DNA of 55,142 nucleotides from Flavobacteriia bacterium. Lineage in GTDB: Bacteria > Bacteroidota > Bacteroidia > Flavobacteriales > Schleiferiaceae. Positions 41,815 through 50,188 of the stretch are shown here, one piece after another; positions within the stretch are counted from its first letter, which is position 1, and each line of letters begins with the position of its first letter. The stretch lies in NCBI GenBank assembly GCA_013373425.1, contig JABXHW010000060.1:1-55142 (forward strand). The letters run 5' to 3'. A program made the translations under genes and the position numbers. The notes beneath the pieces are model-generated. The model had not been told where the DNA came from and made no database searches. It was given only the letters and a program-made list of their open reading frames with translations.

Positions 41815-43416
41815 TTAAGGTCCGAATTGGCAGGTGACGGCAAGCCTTTGCGAACTTCGGATAAATGGAGCACGACTGCCTGTTCGATAAACGGAAGACC
41901 TGAAATTTGGTCCTGTTATCAATTCTGAGGCATCATGTGGAGGAGCTTCCAATCCATACTCTTTGTATTCTGAAGTCACGAGCCAAGATGCAGATGCATA
42001 CATCTCATTTTCGATTAGAAACCTTAAGTAGCGCATGAAGGCTGATTCCTTCTCTTCGACGCTCAAATTCGGAAGCTTCAGACTAAGTTCAAAATTCAGC
42101 AGATGTGCTAGGAGCTCACTGTATCCAGTAGCGGGTTTATCCATGGTGTCACCTTCAACCCATTCAATGATTTCCAAGAGAATCTGATAAACAGTTTCTG
42201 CATTCCCCTCGGTTGCACGTCGATTCCAGAATTGAGTGAAGATAGGCAGGGTGCTATCGGAATGCATATCATAAGATGCTACCAACTTCACGGCTAAATC
42301 ATAGTAGCTAAGCGTTAAGTTCCCGTATCCCACAAGGGAAATGCTGTCTCGTATAGCGTATCGTTTTTTCTGAAGGGTTGATCGACTAACAATCTTTTCG
42401 ATGCCAATCCATTTGACAGTGTTCCACACACGCAGCAGTGCATCAGGCTTTCGTAAATGCTTGGATTGCTCGAGAAAGTCCGCATCGGTATATGTTAAGT
42501 CTGTTTTGAATTCTGTCAATTCAATGCTGTTCAGATGACTACCGAAAACGAGGGTCTCGCGAACGACTGGGTCGAGTTCTGTGTGGTTGAAATCGGTTCC
42601 TCTCGGAATATCACCCGCATCGAGGAAGAGTGCTAAGGTATCCAATTCGCCATCGCTCAACACGTACGAGTCACTGTAGTCTGTTATCAATAGGTAATCG
42701 AAGGAGGAGAATGGTCTATCTATAAAGTCGGCGTAAAAAGTATGACCAGAATTGTCATTCTCTAAATCAGACTTACCATTACAGACAAGGGAGTACTTTA
42801 CTATTCCATTGTCAACTGTATTGAAGTAAAGCCCATCTAGTTGACGGCTATAGCGGCTAATTCCATACGCTCTTTGGAAGGGGAAAAATCTCTTACTGTC
42901 ATCATTAGATCGAATAAAGTTCAATTCCCATCCGCCAGGATTTGTTATTTCCCGAGCAAGAGGGTAGTATTTGCCGTCATGTTGAAGAAGCACATCACCG
43001 TACTCGCTTTCATTGAGGTGAATGGAGTCGATAGGACCAGTAATGGCGAGACTATCTGGTAAGAGTGCCTTTACGGTTTGAATCACGCGACCGCTTTCTT
43101 CAACTATGGAGAGCATAATGCTTGGTTCAGTAGAAGACTTGTGTGAAAGTGCAATAGGAGTAACCCAGTATGGCACAAAACCATCTTTACTTCTACGCTT
43201 GATAAGTAAGCTATTTGCCCTTAAGTGTCCTGTGTATTCGGGCGTTATCCAGTCGGTTAGCTGGGAATCCTCCTCATCAAAACCACACTGAAATATTGGT
43301 GTTTTATAGAACGCTGCGTTCATCGATTCTGGCAGATAAGCCTCCGGATTGCAAGCCGTAATGCTCAGAGTAAAAACCAATAGAATTGACCAAAAACGAG
43401 AGCGAGTAGAGCGCAT
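41815..43416 (-). CDS. Large putative lipoprotein, unknown function
   Basis: Protein of 533 aa with a lipoprotein signal (lipobox I-T-A-C, Cys22). The first ~250 residues look beta-rich; the second half is more helical, with several L-L/E-L helices. No motif is recognised. It is a single gene convergent with the small lipoprotein and divergent from the carboxypeptidase gene, whose start is 67 bp away. Its codon use and composition look like the neighbours. Confidence 0.68.
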   Translation of the reverse strand: MRSTRSRFWSILLVFTLSITACNPEAYLPESMNAAFYKTPIFQCGFDEEDSQLTDWITPEYTGHLRANSLLIKRRSKDGFVPYWVTPIALSHKSSTEPSIMLSIVEESGRVIQTVKALLPDSLAITGPIDSIHLNESEYGDVLLQHDGKYYPLAREITNPGGWELNFIRSNDDSKRFFPFQRAYGISRYSRQLDGLYFNTVDNGIVKYSLVCNGKSDLENDNSGHTFYADFIDRPFSSFDYLLITDYSDSYVLSDGELDTLALFLDAGDIPRGTDFNHTELDPVVRETLVFGSHLNSIELTEFKTDLTYTDADFLEQSKHLRKPDALLRVWNTVKWIGIEKIVSRSTLQKKRYAIRDSISLVGYGNLTLSYYDLAVKLVASYDMHSDSTLPIFTQFWNRRATEGNAETVYQILLEIIEWVEGDTMDKPATGYSELLAHLLNFELSLKLPNLSVEEKESAFMRYLRFLIENEMYASASWLVTSEYKEYGLEAPPHDASELITGPNFRSSVYRTGSRAPFIRSSQRLAVTCQFGP

Positions 43417-43470
43417 AAGACGGTGGTTGAGCTTCTAAGATATTGATTTCGGATAACGGTCTGTGCCGCG

Positions 43471-43478
43471 TATCTTCG
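43471..43478 (+). promoter_or_regulatory. -7 box giving a leaderless carboxypeptidase mRNA
   Basis: TATCTTCG (one mismatch to TAnnTTTG), with TTTC 20 bp upstream (43447-43450), ends only 5 bp before the ATG at 43484. The transcript would start at or next to the start codon. It also overlaps the longer in-frame GTG start at 43463, which argues against that start. Confidence 0.5.
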
Positions 43479-43483
43479 CGAGC

Positions 43484-44197
43484 ATGATTCGCAAGAGTAT
43501 AACGATACTGCTCATCTCGATATTGGGGATAGCAGGGCATGATGCCCCAACCTACGACGTTCCGGAATTAACCGGTCAGTTTGAACCTTCAGAACACAGC
43601 GATTTCCGTCAGCTTCGTTCTCGTTATACCAACCGTGAGCAAGCATGGCTTCGAAAGGAAGCAGCTGATGCATTTGAGGAGATGGCAGACTCTGCCGCTC
43701 TCGATGGCATTCGAATCTTCGTCGTTTCAGCCACTCGAAACCATGAGTATCAAGTTGATATTTGGACCCGCAAATGGCAGGGGAGAAGTGGAGAAGATGT
43801 AGAACGAGCATTGAGTATTTTGGAATACAGTTCCATGCCAGGAACCTCTCGTCACCATTGGGGCACAGACCTAGATATCAACTCCGTTGAGCCAAGCTAT
43901 TTTGAATCGGGTCAAGGTTCAAGAGTATACGAATGGATGCACGCGAACGCACACAAGTTTGGATTCTTCCAGCCGTACACCGCACAAACACGCGGACGTA
44001 CGGGCTATAACGAAGAAAAATGGCACTGGAGTTATCAGCCTATCGCGCGCAAACTCTTAAAGGCCTATAACCACTTAGTTACCCCTGATCACATCAACGG
44101 ATTTCCAGGTGCAGAAACCAATGCAGAAATCGATGTGATTAGAAAGTACGTCAATGGGATCGCTGAGTTTCCAGGTAATCCCTTTATGCAACGATGA
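43484..44197 (+). CDS. D-alanyl-D-alanine carboxypeptidase, M15/VanY family
   Basis: Protein of 237 aa with an N-terminal signal or anchor helix (3-20). The zinc-binding blocks of peptidase family M15B are clear: S-R-H-H-W-G-T-D-L-D (His and Asp ligands) and E-K-W-H-W-S-Y (catalytic Glu and third ligand His). Trims the terminal D-Ala of peptidoglycan stem peptides. The ATG at 43484 is preferred because it starts the signal peptide and the promoter box lies directly before it. Overlaps the next sulfotransferase gene by ATGA. Confidence 0.88.
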   Translation: MIRKSITILLISILGIAGHDAPTYDVPELTGQFEPSEHSDFRQLRSRYTNREQAWLRKEAADAFEEMADSAALDGIRIFVVSATRNHEYQVDIWTRKWQGRSGEDVERALSILEYSSMPGTSRHHWGTDLDINSVEPSYFESGQGSRVYEWMHANAHKFGFFQPYTAQTRGRTGYNEEKWHWSYQPIARKLLKAYNHLVTPDHINGFPGAETNAEIDVIRKYVNGIAEFPGNPFMQR

Positions 44198-45027
44198 GCA
44201 GTCCGATTGTAGTTGGCGCCCTTGGAGGCAGCGGAACTCGCGTAGTGTCGAGTATTCTTCAAGCATGGGGAGTGGATATGGGGAGAACCCTGAATGAAAG
44301 CGAGGATGAGCTTCTATTTACTCACCTTTTCAAGCGACCAGGATATATTCACGCAGTGAGTGATAAGAACTTGCAGCAACGTCTTAGAGCCTATGGTCAG
44401 CTTCGTTCTAAGGGAACGATTCACAGAAAGGAGTACGCGAAGTGGATGCGTGAAGCACTCGACCCTGTCCACGAATTGGATCAGCCATGGGTAGAAGGTG
44501 CGATTAAAACCTATCAAGAAAACCCATCGGGCAAGAACGATTGGGGATGGAAGGAGCCTAACAGTCATGTTATCCTGCCACATCTCGTGTCTGTGTTTCC
44601 AAACATGAAGTACATCCACGTGATTCGTCACGGATATGCAATGGCTAAGAGTTCAAATTTGCAACAGCTTAACCTCTGGGGGATGCACTACGGTATTCGT
44701 CCAGAGAAAATTGCAGATGAGCCTGTTATGGCGCAATTTCATTATTGGAGAGTGGCGAATTTGGGAGCTAAACTGGTAGGCGAGAAACTACTAGGTGAAC
44801 GTTTCTTCTTGCTTCGAATCGAAGATTTGGTGGAACATCCAGTCGATACCTTAGGTAGACTCGCTTCTTTCCTCAAAATGAATCTTGACGCTGAAATGTT
44901 GGTGGAAGGACAGAAGATCATCACTCGTCCATCTTCCTTCGATCGATACAAGGAAGTTACTGCAGAAGACGTGGGAGACGACGGAACGAGCTTGCCTTTA
45001 TTCGGGTACGCGAACCCATCGAACTAG
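44194..45027 (+). CDS. Sulfotransferase-family protein
   Basis: Protein of 277 aa. The 5' PAPS-loop-like motif is V-V-G-A-L-G-G-S-G-T-R near the N-terminus, and the 3' motif is Y-I-H-V-I-R-H-G-Y-A-M-A. The loop is G-G-S-G-T-R rather than the common R-S-G-T-S/T, so acceptor or activity may differ. A downstream L-R-I-E-D-L segment is typical of the fold. Coupled to the M15 peptidase (ATGA) and convergent with the GT2 gene at 45024; the two stops overlap in CTAG. Confidence 0.75.
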   Translation: MSSPIVVGALGGSGTRVVSSILQAWGVDMGRTLNESEDELLFTHLFKRPGYIHAVSDKNLQQRLRAYGQLRSKGTIHRKEYAKWMREALDPVHELDQPWVEGAIKTYQENPSGKNDWGWKEPNSHVILPHLVSVFPNMKYIHVIRHGYAMAKSSNLQQLNLWGMHYGIRPEKIADEPVMAQFHYWRVANLGAKLVGEKLLGERFFLLRIEDLVEHPVDTLGRLASFLKMNLDAEMLVEGQKIITRPSSFDRYKEVTAEDVGDDGTSLPLFGYANPSN

Positions 45028-45884
45028 GCTTTAATCTTGAGACTTGCCAGCGTTTTTAGCATGGACACTTTTAGTCCTACTTCACTGTTCTTATAAGCCT
45101 CAACCGCGGATTTAAACTCACCGGCTTTGTGAAACTGACGTGCGTTGTGGTAGGCTCTGAAGTGGCTGATTCGGCTCAATAACGCTTCACTTACCCAACC
45201 GGCTTCGACCGCCTTTTTTAAAGCAGCTCCAATTCGTTTGTCATGTGCCGATTTGTCTTTGGTCATGCCGTGATTTACGCGGTATTGCGTATCGACAAAA
45301 CCCATGCGACGTATGTTGAGCCCATCGTGATAAGCACGTGTCCACAAGAGCGCATCTTCCACGCCGTGAATATTAGGGTCGGTGTCAAATTCCCACTTCA
45401 TGGCATCTTTTCTCAGCACCGTAGCAGAGGGTGTAATTGGATTCTTTAACCAGATTACTTCAATAGAATCGAGCTTCGCATCTCGGCGTTTGTGCATCAT
45501 GCCCGACTCAGAGCGCCATTCCCAAATGGGGTGATAGAGCAAGTCGGTTTCTGGGTGCGACTCGAGATAGCTACGTGTGTGTTCTATTTTTCTAGGCGTC
45601 CATACATCGTCGGCATCCAACAGAGCGATGTAATCGGATGTCATGACTTCAAGTCCGGAATTCCTTGCTGAACCCAAACCGCCATTGGGCTTTTGAACGA
45701 TTTTCCAAAGAATGGTATTGTCCTCATGCGCATACTGACGAACGATGGTTTCGGTCTCATCTGTGGAACCGTCATCAACGATGCAGATTTCGTAGGGCAG
45801 TTCGGTTTGATTCAGCACCGACTCGAGGGTCTGACCAATCGTCTTCGCCGCATTGTATACCGGAATCAGTACACCAATCTTCAT
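45024..45884 (-). CDS. Glycosyltransferase family 2
   Basis: Protein of 286 aa. GT-A core at the N-terminus: I-G-V-L-I-P-V-Y-N-A-A, I-V-D-D-G-S-T-D-E-T, N-G-G-L-G-S-A-R-N-S-G, A-L-L-D-A-D-D-V-W (DxD). The C-terminal ~80 residues are helical. Soluble. It starts 5 bp after the neighbouring GT2 gene at 45890-46936, forming a three-gene minus-strand run with the sulfotransferase at 46976. Confidence 0.87.
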   Translation of the reverse strand: MKIGVLIPVYNAAKTIGQTLESVLNQTELPYEICIVDDGSTDETETIVRQYAHEDNTILWKIVQKPNGGLGSARNSGLEVMTSDYIALLDADDVWTPRKIEHTRSYLESHPETDLLYHPIWEWRSESGMMHKRRDAKLDSIEVIWLKNPITPSATVLRKDAMKWEFDTDPNIHGVEDALLWTRAYHDGLNIRRMGFVDTQYRVNHGMTKDKSAHDKRIGAALKKAVEAGWVSEALLSRISHFRAYHNARQFHKAGEFKSAVEAYKNSEVGLKVSMLKTLASLKIKA

Positions 45885-45889
45885 TCTTT

Positions 45890-46936
45890 CTACGCCTTTT
45901 TATCAGGGTCGAATAACAGACCCGGGAATACTCGGTTAATCCACTTTCTCAGTTTTCCTTTAATCCCCAACCAAGTGGTGAAGTTGCTGAGAATATGGAA
46001 GAACAAAGTTAGAATCAAGCTCAGAGGTAGCCACGGTTTCCAGCGAAGAAATTCGAAGAAAAGTCGAAAATTGTGCTTTGTGTTCGTCCAGTTCCATTTT
46101 TGGCGGAAAAGACTGCCACTCCACCAGCCAGCTACTATTCTATGAGCCTTCCAAAGCTTTGAAAACTGGGGAGATCCATTTCGGGCGATGAACTTAAAAA
46201 TGAGGAGGATTTCGTCGTATACCTTCGGGGTCAGATTCGCGGTATGTCGCTGGGTGACGGGGTGAGTCCGGAAGTAATTCAACTCGATGTTCTTGTAGGC
46301 AAGCTTGCCTTTCAGGAGAAGCTTTGCATAGAACATCCAATCTCCATTTAGTTTCCAGCCCGGTTCTGCTCCACCTACTTCTAGGTAGGTCGATTTACGA
46401 ATCAACGCCGCACTAGCATTTGGAATGATGTTGTGAAATAGAAGCAAGTCGGATGCAATGCGATGACCATCTCTAATGAAGTCATCTTTCCACAAATCGC
46501 AAGAATCCTTGAACAGGAAGTTGTAGTCCTCCTGATAGCTTCTCATTCTCACTCCGGCCTCATCAACAATAACAGTCTGAGCATAGGCCAAAACGACTTC
46601 TGTATCCCCTTCAAGGATGGGGAGTAGATTCTCTAAAAGGGAAGAATCGGCAAAGTCATCACTTTCAGCAATCCAAATAAAATCACCCGTAGCTAAATCA
46701 ACTCCTTTATTCCATTGAACGAAGGTGGATCCAGAGTTCTGCTCATTAAAATGGGTCCGAATCCTTGAATCACTTTCAGCATATTTCGAAATGATTTCTC
46801 TCGAATTATCCTGAGAACAATCGTCGAGAATAATCACCTCAATGTCTTTAACACTTTGGTTCAAGACGCTCTCAATCCGCTGTGTAAGGAACGGAGCATG
46901 ATTGTAATTTGGGATTATGACGGAGACCTTTGCCAA
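45890..46936 (-). CDS. Glycosyltransferase family 2
   Basis: Protein of 348 aa. The GT-A core opens V-S-V-I-I-P-N-Y-N-H-A, followed by I-L-D-D-C-S-Q-D-N-S and I-A-E-S-D-D (DxD equivalent). The C-terminal part has a W-rich amphipathic or membrane-associated stretch (about 300-325). Lies between a sulfotransferase gene (39 bp upstream) and another GT2 gene (5 bp downstream). Confidence 0.87.
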   Translation of the reverse strand: MAKVSVIIPNYNHAPFLTQRIESVLNQSVKDIEVIILDDCSQDNSREIISKYAESDSRIRTHFNEQNSGSTFVQWNKGVDLATGDFIWIAESDDFADSSLLENLLPILEGDTEVVLAYAQTVIVDEAGVRMRSYQEDYNFLFKDSCDLWKDDFIRDGHRIASDLLLFHNIIPNASAALIRKSTYLEVGGAEPGWKLNGDWMFYAKLLLKGKLAYKNIELNYFRTHPVTQRHTANLTPKVYDEILLIFKFIARNGSPQFSKLWKAHRIVAGWWSGSLFRQKWNWTNTKHNFRLFFEFLRWKPWLPLSLILTLFFHILSNFTTWLGIKGKLRKWINRVFPGLLFDPDKKA

Positions 46937-46975
46937 GGAGGATATGCTTTGATTGCGAAGGTAAGGTTTGATGAC

Positions 46976-47740
46976 TTACTGCGAATAGCCAAATTTCGAC
47001 ATGAGGTCTGCAACTTCACTTAGGTCGATTTCGGAAGGTTTCACAGCTCTGTCGGGGTGAATTCTCTCAGCAAATGAATGCACTAGATTTACTCCCACGA
47101 ATCGTCCCAAGTCTGTTAGGATTTGCCCTCCTTCGAGTAATGCCTCATATTGAATCGTCATTACTCTTCGCTTGGGTAGCCTAGAAGTTTGAGTTAGTGC
47201 ACGCTCGACATATTGCTTCCATAGGTTTACATTGAACCGGACGTCGTTTAATCTTTCGTCATAAACCTCTCCTTCGACATCATTACGACGCCTCAAACTA
47301 TCGGCAACAGAACCCGGATGGCGAACTACATGAATGACTTTCGCCTTCGGGAAGAGTTTGAGCCAAGCTTCCAAGGTGAAGGTGCTCCTAGGATCTTTGA
47401 ACCCCCACGGCTTGTTGAGTCGCCATTTAATCAGCCATCCTCGAGGCTTGCCATTCCAAGAGTAATCGTTTGGGTCAATTTGAAAATGATTGACGAACAT
47501 GCTTATGGCCGATTCTGAAGAACTGTATTCCACATTAATCAACTGTGGGTCGATCCACGAGTTGCCCACAGCTGCCAACATTTGTTGATTGACACTCAGA
47601 AAAGGCATGGATTCTTCATTGTGATCACGATGCGCTCCCATGTTCACACCGGCATCATGCAGCAACTTGGCAACCAGGGAAGTGCCTGAACGGTGCATGC
47701 CGATGATGATGATTGGGCGCTGGAAATGGGTACCTATCAT
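46976..47740 (-). CDS. Sulfotransferase
   Basis: Protein of 254 aa with a textbook PAPS loop I-I-I-G-M-H-R-S-G-T-S-L-V-A-K-L-L (from about residue 12), the G-F-K-D-P-R segment and the 3'-phosphate motif V-I-H-V-V-R-H-P-G-S-V-A-D-S-L. Typical Stf0/Sulfotransfer_3-type carbohydrate sulfotransferase. First gene of a minus-strand run with two GT2 genes, so it probably modifies the glycan they build. Confidence 0.85.
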   Translation of the reverse strand: MIGTHFQRPIIIIGMHRSGTSLVAKLLHDAGVNMGAHRDHNEESMPFLSVNQQMLAAVGNSWIDPQLINVEYSSSESAISMFVNHFQIDPNDYSWNGKPRGWLIKWRLNKPWGFKDPRSTFTLEAWLKLFPKAKVIHVVRHPGSVADSLRRRNDVEGEVYDERLNDVRFNVNLWKQYVERALTQTSRLPKRRVMTIQYEALLEGGQILTDLGRFVGVNLVHSFAERIHPDRAVKPSEIDLSEVADLMSKFGYSQ

Positions 47741-47846
47741 GAAACTCGAAATTCAATGGGTAAGGTACGACTCAGAAGTAGACTGTGGAAGAGGAGAGTG
47801 AAGAAGGCTCATACACTGGGTTTTAGGTGAATTTATAGGGGATTTT

Positions 47847-47893
47847 GGGTGGTGGGATTCTCGTGCCCCAACGGGGCCGGCCTCCAGCCACCC
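47847..47893. repeat. Nested inverted repeat (stem-loop)
   Basis: Outer arms gggtggtgg (47847-47855) and ccagccaccc (47884-47893) can pair. Inside lies a perfect hairpin GCCCC-AAC-GGGGC (47865-47877). There is no T run on either side, so it is not a plain terminator. Confidence 0.5.
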
Positions 47894-48102
47894 TCCGACG
47901 CAAAATTCTGAATTCCCCCGCCGTTACCCGTAGTATAAACGTTTACAATCGGGTAGTTTTGAACAGGTAGCCGGATGATTTTCAGTATTGGAAATCAGGT
48001 GCCTAAGCGCGCGTTCACATCTTTCGGATTTCAAGTGTAGAGGAGACCTTTGAGGGTGAAATCATCAGTTGTAGTTTATCATGATACTTTGATGGCGCTG
48101 AT

Positions 48103-48110
48103 TATCTTTA
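48103..48110 (+). promoter_or_regulatory. -7-like box next to the start codon
   Basis: TATCTTTA (one mismatch to TAnnTTTG) ends 4 bp before the ATG at 48115, implying a leaderless or nearly leaderless mRNA. A -33 element is not obvious. Confidence 0.4.
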
Positions 48111-48114
48111 CAGC

Positions 48115-48990
48115 ATGCGTATTCTCATCTATGGTTTAGCGAAGAGTGGAACCACAGCTCTTCACATCAAGATTAAAGCGGGCATGGAAGCCCACTTTAA
48201 AACTGATATTACTGAAGTGTTCGAGTCGGTTCGACGTGAAGGAAATACTCTGTATAAAAGAGATGAATCGAAGTTCGAATTGACAGAGCACACCTTGGTG
48301 AAATCACTTCTACCTGCTGTGGATGGAAAAGGGGCATCCCCGGAATCGATTTTGTCGGATTACGCAGATTTCGACAAGAAGATTTTTATCGCACGCGACC
48401 CTCGAGATCGCTGGATCAGTGCATTCTTCTATCGCTGGTATCACATGCATAATCCGAACAAAGCAGATTTTGAGCGAGCACATCGATTGACGGAATACAA
48501 GGAGCAACATCCATCAGATATACCGTTCTATTCGCTCTTCAGTACAAAGCCATCACGAAACGAATCGTGGGCAGCTCGACAGATAGAACTTCACGAGAAG
48601 GTGAAGGGATTTCTTACTAAAGCGAAAGATCAAGATTGGTTCGTCTTGAAGTATGAAGACTTGATGGATGGGAATCTGAATGACCTAGAGAAGTACTTGG
48701 GATTATCGCTTTCTGAAGAGAATAAAAATGATCAGCGATTTTCTCATGTGGCGAGAAGTAAGAAGCATGGTAACTGGCGACGTTGGTTTACAGAAGACGA
48801 CGTAGAATTTTATCAGCCTGTGTTTAACGACTATCTCGATTTTGTTGGATACGATATCACGGATTGGAAGTTGACTGGCACTGATCATTTACCTGCGCAG
48901 GAAGGTTCATCATATATGTACAAATTGTTCCATGGTCATCACCACAAACACCACTCGAAGAAGAAAGGCTGGAGAAAGCTCTTTAAATAA
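48115..48990 (+). CDS. Sulfotransferase with His/Lys-rich tail
   Basis: Protein of 291 aa. The PAPS loop is I-Y-G-L-A-K-S-G-T-T-A-L-H at the N-terminus and the 3' motif F-I-A-R-D-P-R-D-R-W-I-S follows near residue 100. The C-terminal region W-R-R-W-F-T-E-D-D-V matches the usual K-W-x-x-x-F/W-T segment. The last ~20 residues are rich in His and Lys (H-G-H-H-H-K-H-H-S-K-K-K), an unusual tail that could bind metal or acidic glycan. The gene stands alone, and its last 8 bp overlap the convergent ABC-transporter ATPase gene. Confidence 0.85.
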   Translation: MRILIYGLAKSGTTALHIKIKAGMEAHFKTDITEVFESVRREGNTLYKRDESKFELTEHTLVKSLLPAVDGKGASPESILSDYADFDKKIFIARDPRDRWISAFFYRWYHMHNPNKADFERAHRLTEYKEQHPSDIPFYSLFSTKPSRNESWAARQIELHEKVKGFLTKAKDQDWFVLKYEDLMDGNLNDLEKYLGLSLSEENKNDQRFSHVARSKKHGNWRRWFTEDDVEFYQPVFNDYLDFVGYDITDWKLTGTDHLPAQEGSSYMYKLFHGHHHKHHSKKKGWRKLFK

Positions 48991-50188
48991 GCTCCCAAGA
49001 TTGGTCGATGTACACTCCTGTACGCTGAGTAGAGAATAAATCTCCGCTTCCGAAATAATCGCCTTCCAAGACCTCAAAAACCAATGCGCGCTTCACATCG
49101 TCTGCAATGATGTTCTGTTCAGTGAGGCGAGCGTTGACGACATATTTGCCGGTCATTAGAGGAACTTTGTCCAACGCACATCTCACCTTACCCGAGGCAG
49201 GCAAGTTGCTGAGGTTAGCTCCTGAAAGGTGATTCGATAGGGCGGCGATGAAACCATCATTTTCTCTTCCAATACTCAGACGGAAATTTAGCGCTGAAGG
49301 CGGTTTATCTCCTGAATATTCAATTTCGAGGTAGGCAGGCTGACCAGAGCGCAATTCTGAAATCGGACTGCCATCTTCATGGGTGAATCGCATCGATTCT
49401 AACCTGAATGCGCCAGAACCCTCACGGTCTTTACGATCTTTCAAATCAATCTCAATCGACTTCTTTTCTAAGGAGCGATTGTAGAAATTGGTAATCTCTT
49501 CAGGGGTTCCAGACTTTACCAAGCTTCCTTTGTCGACATATATGGCATCCGTACACAAATCGTTAACTGCGCGCATATTGTGACTTACAAAGAGTATGGT
49601 TCTACCTTGATGGCGAGAAACGTCTTCCATTCGCTCCAAGCATTTTCGCTGGAAGCTTGCATCACCAACGGCTAACACCTCATCGATAAGAAGAATTTCT
49701 GCAGTTAGATGGGCGGCTACTGAAAAAGCGAGTCTAACTTTCATGCCGCTAGAGTAGTGCTTCACCGGCATGTGAATGAACTGCTCAACACCTGAAAATT
49801 CTATGATTTCATCTAGACTGGCTTTGATTTCAGTCTTGGTCATCCCAAGGATGGAACCGTTGAGGAAGATATTGTCGTAGCCGCTGAGCTCCGGGTGGAA
49901 TCCCGTTCCCACTTCCAACAAACTGCTCATTCTACCATTGGCCGTAAACCGACCTTCAGAAGGATAGGTAATTCGTGATAGTACTTTGAGAAGTGTACTT
50001 TTTCCTGCCCCGTTTGGACCAACAACTCCTAGTACTTTTCCTTCTTCTAAGCTCAAATCGATATTGCGAAGTGCCCAAAACCAATCTTCATTCTTGGATG
50101 GGTTCAACCTTCCTAAAAGTGAAGTTGACTTCTGGCGTAGACGGTACTTTTTGCCGATGCCTTCGAGATGTAGAGCATGCTTACTCAT
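48983..50188 (-). CDS. Polysaccharide export ABC transporter ATPase (Wzt-like)
   Basis: Protein of 401 aa. The ATPase part has Walker A G-P-N-G-A-G-K-S-T, signature Y-S-S-G-M-K-V-R-L-A-F, Walker B I-L-L-I-D-E-V and the switch His in S-H-N-M. The A-V-G-D-A-S-F-Q-R-K-C sequence after Walker B is characteristic of the Wzt/TagH class. Residues from about 245 form a Wzt-C-like beta-sandwich, which in some O-antigen systems recognises the modified chain end. It is coupled to the permease gene (ATGA). Exports a finished polysaccharide across the inner membrane. Confidence 0.9.
   Translation of the reverse strand: MSKHALHLEGIGKKYRLRQKSTSLLGRLNPSKNEDWFWALRNIDLSLEEGKVLGVVGPNGAGKSTLLKVLSRITYPSEGRFTANGRMSSLLEVGTGFHPELSGYDNIFLNGSILGMTKTEIKASLDEIIEFSGVEQFIHMPVKHYSSGMKVRLAFSVAAHLTAEILLIDEVLAVGDASFQRKCLERMEDVSRHQGRTILFVSHNMRAVNDLCTDAIYVDKGSLVKSGTPEEITNFYNRSLEKKSIEIDLKDRKDREGSGAFRLESMRFTHEDGSPISELRSGQPAYLEIEYSGDKPPSALNFRLSIGRENDGFIAALSNHLSGANLSNLPASGKVRCALDKVPLMTGKYVVNARLTEQNIIADDVKRALVFEVLEGDYFGSGDLFSTQRTGVYIDQSWELI

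Larger units (their letters stand above)
47741..48114. other. Divergent intergenic region with a structured element
   Basis: This 374-bp gap between two divergent sulfotransferase genes has no reading frame of note. It contains a G/C-rich nested inverted repeat (47847-47893) and, at its right edge, a -7-like box for the gene at 48115. Confidence 0.5.
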
